This document shows positions 9,062 through 13,255 of a stretch of 13,255 nt of DNA, one piece after another. Position 1 is the stretch's first letter, and every line of letters starts with the position of its first letter. Source of the stretch: Gonapodya sp. JEL0774. Taxonomy: Eukaryota > Monoblepharomycota > Monoblepharidomycetes > Monoblepharidales > Gonapodyaceae. The position numbers and the translations under genes are program-made. The stretch spans positions 1 through 13,255 of the forward strand of contig JADIIX010000291.1 in the NCBI GenBank assembly GCA_027604505.1. Direction: 5' to 3'. The notes below the pieces were generated by a model. It had not been told where the DNA came from. It searched no databases and worked only from the letters and a program-made list of their open reading frames with translations.

Positions 9062-11544
9062 CGAGGCTTGGAAACTTGACCATCCTGTGCTTTGACGTTC
9101 TAAACGATATTTCTCCACATTGTGAAACTTGAAGTCGATACGTCACGACTCCACGAGACTCGTGCATACACAGATTTCAATCCGTTTTCCACATGAAGGC
9201 ACTGGGGTTCCTCGTTTCGTTATCGTTTCGAACTCGGAAAGTTCCGTCGTTAACAGCGGTAGGGGCTGAGAACAACGGTCCACGATACGTGCGCGAGAGT
9301 GCAAAGGGCGCACAGGATGGTACACGTACTTGTGAAATCTCAATCAAAAGTCCTGGCTGTGTCTCCTGTGCAGTCCAGACGCGTCCTCCGTGGCCCTGCA
9401 AAATACTCGCCAAAAGTTGGCATGTCCCATGGCGGGCCGCCATCCGCGTGATATATCCTTCCTTACGTTACGTCCAATCTCTGTCCTATATGAGCGTATC
9501 TCGAACCAGATGCCGGTTCAGTCGACTTGGAACCAAGGAACCGAACGTTTCCCTAAGCTCGGGGTATCCGCACTAGTTCCTCGTTCCATGCGATATACGT
9601 TACCGATGATGATACCCAGTATCACACGGTATCGCACTTTGGGATAACGTTTGCCGACGCCGGGGGAGACCCGTGCTCAGCCGCATTGTTAGTGAGCACA
9701 GAGGTTTGGCACAGGCTCAACTCAAACTTCTCCGCCCCCCGGGATGGAATCCAGTCAAAGCAAATTGTCTCAACGGTCCCGAAACGTTCGCGTGGGGTTG
9801 CGTTTGAAAAAATATGTCCACGGAACCCGCCCTGAAAATCACACAGACTCCAATCATTTTTTTGTTTTGACCGACGAGTAATGTCTTTGCTCTGATGAGG
9901 CAGTCACGCATGTTCCAACATCAATGAAGTGGTTGAGTAGGGAAAGTCCAGTGTTTCAACGTACGGGGCAGCTCGTCTGTGCGTTGACGTCACTCGCCCA
10001 GTCCCCGGCCCCTTACACGCCGATCTGCTCCCTAAAACAGGAGACGCTCGCTCGCAAGTACATTTTCAATCGAACGTGGTGCTCCGGGGGCGGATATCTC
10101 TGTGCTCCTGCGAGTAAAATCGACCTAGCCACACGTGTTCAAAGACAATTACAAGAGTTTCCTCGACGTCCAGTCAATGTAACAAGAGCTGAAGGGAAGA
10201 GCGAGAAGAGCAAAGTTCAACCAGTGTTCACTTCAACTGTTTCAGAACGCGAATGCTTGGGATCGTAGGATCGATGATAGTCAACCATCCCATCCAATCA
10301 ACTCATGCCAACGCTCATCTCCAACGATATCCCGGAGCAGGCTAACTCTACTCCAAGATATCAGTGAAGGCCGCACCTGCGAGGGCTCGTACTCAGGACT
10401 TGGAGTGGATCAGTGTAGGTGACGTCCATTATGGAAATGCTGGCTGGCAACAGTGCACAGACTAGAAGTTCATAATTATGTTTACTTCACACTCTACCAA
10501 CAGATCATCACGATTACAGGATAGATATAGACTTTCTGGAAAAAAGGCAGTGGCTGGTAGGGGACATTGTCGCGTTCATTCTGAAATACTCAACTGGTTC
10601 GAGTAGTAAATACTGCAGTGGACGACATACAAGTGATGCGACACCGCCTGGTCATTGACAACTACGTGGGGGGATTTTCGTGTGTATGAGAGTCGTGGGG
10701 ATATGAAGCAAGAGAATGTGGATTAGTTCGAAGCTCAGAGCATGACCGACCGCATCGATTCAAACAAGTCCAGTCACAGCAAAATATGTCTCCCGCCGTC
10801 CGTCCCAACGGGAACTGTCTGTATGATGGAAGACGGTACCCTTTCTGGAACGCTCAGGTGGGAGCAGCTGCCCCCGAGAGGCGCGTATCGATGTTCTCCG
10901 GTTGCGGCCAAGACAGTGCCACTATGTATGATACATACGGGCACGCTCGAATTGTGCGGAGGTAGATGCGTTATCGACAGGTGAACGTCCTGTTGTTTTC
11001 TCATTTCCATTCGAATATCCACTTCCCTCCACAGGAGGGGCAAGGGACGGGCTGCAGTCTCTGACGATAATGAAGTATGTAAACTCACTATGCCATTCAA
11101 TTTTGCTAAGATAGTGGGACTCGAAAGGGCGGGATGGCGGGCCCAACTTGTGGTAGAGCGAGGGAACTTACGATCCCGAACTGAGTGACGTGTGTCCGCT
11201 GATTGCACCTTGTTGCTGTGATGGTGGAGATGCGGCGAACAGACTATATGGAGACAATCATGGAATGTTGTTGAGCGTGAATGAAGAAACAAGTATGAGG
11301 CTTTGGTCCGTCCTTTGGTCCAAGCTCGATCCACCACGTATAAACCAAATGGCGCTACAGCATACTTCGCTCAAATTCAGCGCTATAGCAACTGAATGTG
11401 CCATATCACTACTTATTTCCGAGTAAAAAAATTTAAAACGTTTGATAAAAGTACATGATCAAATTTCCTTTACTGTACTATGCGCATATATGACAAAAAT
11501 TTGGAATCACATTTTCAGACTTGCACGCAAAACTCCCCTTCTCG
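9062..11544. other. Gene-poor stretch, about 2.5 kb
   Basis: No recognisable protein, tRNA, rRNA or transposon motif was found on either strand. The open frames (9193-9576 plus, 9924-10268 plus, 10774-11337 minus) are rich in Ser, Arg, His and Pro and lack domains. Small structures only: a 7-bp stem with GTGCTCA at 9673-9679 and TGAGCAC at 9693-9699, and a 15-bp near-perfect palindrome at 10923-10937. The segment 11420-11520 is AT-rich and probably the 3' flank of the zinc-finger gene. The rest may be long promoter, untranslated or decayed sequence. Confidence 0.45.
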
Positions 11545-12353
11545 TCAATACATTGTACCTTTTCTCGCCTTCTTGCACGTTCCACACCCGCAGTCCGTCG
11601 CACCAGGTCTCAAAGGTTTGAGGTGGAGCGATTTCATGTGCCGCGAAAGGTCGAACAGGCGCGTGAACCGCGTGCCACACATCTGTCCCCCGATGCGACA
11701 GGGTTGTGTGCATTGAAATGGTTGCCGCTCGACGGGGATGTACTTCAATTGCGATCCGGTGGAGGGGTTCATGACAGGTTTGGTACGGCGATTGACGACG
11801 TTACGATGGGGTACCGTTCCCGACTGCATAGAAGATGTTGGATTTAGGGGTTGTGGCGTGACATTAATAATGAGACTGGAAACCGGAGGAGGGTTGGGTA
11901 TCGGCAAAGAACGCGTCGCTGGGATGGTGCTTGTTCGTGTGGATGTGGATGTGGCAACCACGAGAGTGGTACCGAAAGCATTGTTGGGATATTGCGCGAC
12001 AAGCTCGGGAAACAACACTTCCGCTCGGGATTCCTGCCAGCCATCAGGGTCACTGTGAGCGGACGAGAGGCCGTCAGCAAATGAGTACGGACAATCATGT
12101 GAGCACAACCGACCGGTGATATCGGACTCTTGGTACACCCTGTCGTTCGATATCGACGCAAGGCATCGACACTCTGGAAATAGGAAGGGATCGATGACCC
12201 TCATCATGAAATCCAACCGTAAATGGACAACCCACCGAGTGTGCCGCAGACGGGGCATGGTGGGTGGATGTACGATGACGGTCGTTCGGCTCCTGAAAAC
12301 CAGGAAACAAACGAGAGTGTCAGGTGTCTGTCGTTATCAAGAGCGACTATCAT
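11545..12353 (-). CDS. C2H2-type zinc-finger protein with incomplete second finger
   Basis: This two-exon model (12236-12353 and 11545-12173, 62-bp intron with GTGGGT donor and TTTCCAG acceptor) encodes 248 aa. The start ATG at 12353 has a GGCC-ATG context and opens MIVALDNDRHLTLSF. Residues 33-67 carry a cysteine cluster (CPVC at 33-36, CRC at 41-43, CSHDC at 63-67) that could bind zinc. Residues about 100-190 are Ser/Thr/Pro-rich and probably disordered. A C2H2 finger follows: C194 and C198, C205, F209, L215, H218, H223, i.e. C-x3-F-x5-L-x2-H-x4-H with a lengthened first loop. A second half-site (C234, C236, C239) is followed by only nine residues and no histidines. Such proteins are usually nuclear DNA-binding factors, but no target can be given. 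An ATG at 12258 in the same frame without splicing is an alternative start. The joined N-terminus is inferred from phase and the splice signals. Confidence 0.68.
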
Positions 12354-12520
12354 GGCCAAAGGATGGCAACCCACCGCTTCGCCCTTAAAAAGATGGTAGG
12401 GGATAGAGCTTGGTCGACAACAATGGTCGGCAAATAATCGAGAGAGCTATCAACACGGAGACTGCAATATGAACAAAGGCCCTTGTTCCCCGACGCAAGC
12501 CATCGAAAGTGAACGACCAC
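12354..12520 (-). promoter_or_regulatory. Gap upstream of the zinc-finger gene
   Basis: These 167 bp lie between the SNE-stop of the right-hand gene model and the zinc-finger start codon. It either holds a short promoter, or the segment 12354-12461 is a further coding exon of the right-hand gene. One minus-strand frame here encodes a hydrophobic run resembling a membrane segment, but it does not connect in phase to either gene. Confidence 0.3.
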
Positions 12521-13232
12521 TCACTCGTTTGAGACTTCCGACCCCGAAAAGTCCCCCAACTCGTCGTCAACGTCGGAAATGTCGTCTCTATAGGTGTCTC
12601 GCATGAGGGTATCGACGGGTGATTCGGTCGGGCCGTACGAGCTCTTGGGGACAGTGTGGCCGAGAGACTCGGACGAGGATCGAGTGGACGGGCGGGGTGA
12701 AGCGACCTGGAGAGGAGTGTGGTTGTGGCAAAGCATAAGTTCGTAGATCTATGTAAATGCTTGTGAATTATAAAATCCTCGTGCTCACCCTGGACGACAC
12801 GGGAACGTTCGAATCTGTTGCATCTGGCGAGGGAGGACGACGACCGATGCAACGGGCCCGCCGTGAGGCCGAGTTGTCGATCGCACGGGAAATACAAAAC
12901 AAGCAAAGTACCAGTCTCTTCCAACATGGCAAGGTCCATGGACGGGGATCGCCCGTCGGCGCGCTCCGATATACCCTCGAACCCTTCTCCACCGAGACGA
13001 GACGGCATTAGAGACCCATCACGGTACCAAAGCCCCACCGAAACGTCGAAAAAAACTTACCGGCTTTGTGTCCTGTCCCAGCGACCTGTCCTTGGCCCAC
13101 GATGTCCCGCTCGGACGTTCCGTCAGTCTGTTACGCGTTTCCCATCGGAAAATGATTTAATGCCACCAGCCAGGCATCACCGACCGACCAGGTCCGCACA
13201 CGCACCTGTACCGCCTCTGATTCATCCATCAT
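12521..13232 (-). CDS. Hypothetical Ser/Asp-rich, probably disordered protein (model uncertain, may be partial)
   Basis: Exons proposed on the minus strand: 13206-13232, 13061-13127, 12912-12983, 12789-12823, 12521-12706 (128 aa, phases consistent, introns 77-88 bp). The strongest piece is the last exon: VASPRPSTRSSSESLGHTV, then an acidic stretch with DDISDVDDELGDFSGSE, ending SNE-stop. The joined upstream pieces are also hydrophilic and acidic (MMDESEAVQ, GISERADG, MLEETDATDSN), which supports the splicing. Weak points are an AAG acceptor at 12984-12986, a GTACTT donor at 12911, and very small exons. The frame is open upstream of 13232, so the gene may start beyond the right edge. A GTGAGT donor at 12524 with a TTGCAG acceptor at 12462 could instead splice to a further exon ending at TGA 12352-12350. 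I do not recognise the family. Confidence 0.4.
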
Positions 13233-13255
13233 GATTCGTTCCTGTCGAAACCCGT

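Noticed and set aside
9193-9576. A 127-codon plus-strand frame starting MKALGFLVSLSF, like a signal peptide
   Set aside because: The hydrophobic run is short and followed directly by RTRK. The rest has scattered Cys, Arg and Ser without pattern, and overlapping frames on the other strand are equally open.
9924-10268. A 114-codon plus-strand frame
   Set aside because: It has no recognisable motif, and its composition is that of noncoding sequence.
10800-10960. An apparent short direct repeat (TGTATGAT twice, with similar flanking residues in translation)
   Set aside because: Only about eight bases match exactly, and the longer alignment needs gaps, so it is compatible with chance.
10774-11337. 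A 187-codon open frame on the minus strand
   Set aside because: It begins with GTG rather than ATG, is rich in His, Ser and Arg, has no domain or membrane segment, and its first internal ATG leaves less than half of it. It is probably a chance frame.
12385-13038. A 217-codon minus-strand frame ending in a hydrophobic, membrane-like segment
   Set aside because: It runs through good intron signals (GTGAGC/CTCCAG at 12788-12707 and GTGAGT/TTGCAG at 12524-12462), and its middle part is out of frame with the clearly protein-like Ser-rich exon at 12521-12706.
1-13255. tRNA or rRNA genes, CRISPR arrays, insertion sequences, operons
   Set aside because: No T-loop/acceptor combination, regularly spaced repeats, terminal inverted repeats or transposase motifs were found on reading both strands. 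The gene structure is clearly eukaryotic.

Overview
The window looks like ordinary nuclear DNA from a filamentous fungus, most likely a basidiomycete. The genes are split by many short introns (mostly 62-92 bp, GTRNGT-type donors, YAG acceptors). Four housekeeping genes can be recognised and spliced exactly from the sequence. I could not place it below phylum level, and I see no prokaryotic, viral, plasmid or CRISPR features.

Layout, left to right. (1) 70-180 (+): a possible last exon of an unrecognised gene lying off the left edge. (2) 420-779 (-): EMC6, a small subunit of the ER membrane protein complex, intronless. (3) 780-1177: a compact divergent promoter shared by EMC6 and RRP3. (4) 1178-3464 (+): RRP3/DDX47-type DEAD-box rRNA helicase, 8 exons, 594 aa. 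(5) 3635-5492 (-): a CFA-synthase/coclaurine-N-methyltransferase-like SAM methyltransferase, 6 exons, 371 aa, convergent with RRP3. (6) 5798-8450 (-): PEX5, the peroxisomal PTS1 import receptor, 8 exons, 594 aa. (7) 8451-11544: about 3.1 kb with no supportable gene. (8) 11545-12353 (-): a two-exon C2H2-type zinc-finger protein (248 aa) whose second finger is incomplete. (9) 12521-13232 (-): a less certain multi-exon gene for a Ser/Asp-rich, probably disordered protein, possibly continuing past the right edge.

The genes do not form a pathway. They serve membrane protein insertion in the ER (EMC6), 18S rRNA maturation (RRP3), small-molecule or lipid methylation (methyltransferase) and peroxisome matrix import (PEX5). 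The points worth a second look are at the level of gene structure. Two introns are multiples of three with no in-frame stop: one just before the DEAD box of RRP3, and one before a 14-nt terminal PEX5 exon. Other points are unusually long 5' introns in the methyltransferase and PEX5, an incomplete zinc finger, a possible stop/start overlap between the two right-hand genes, and the 3.1-kb gene-poor gap. I found no convincing previously undescribed system.
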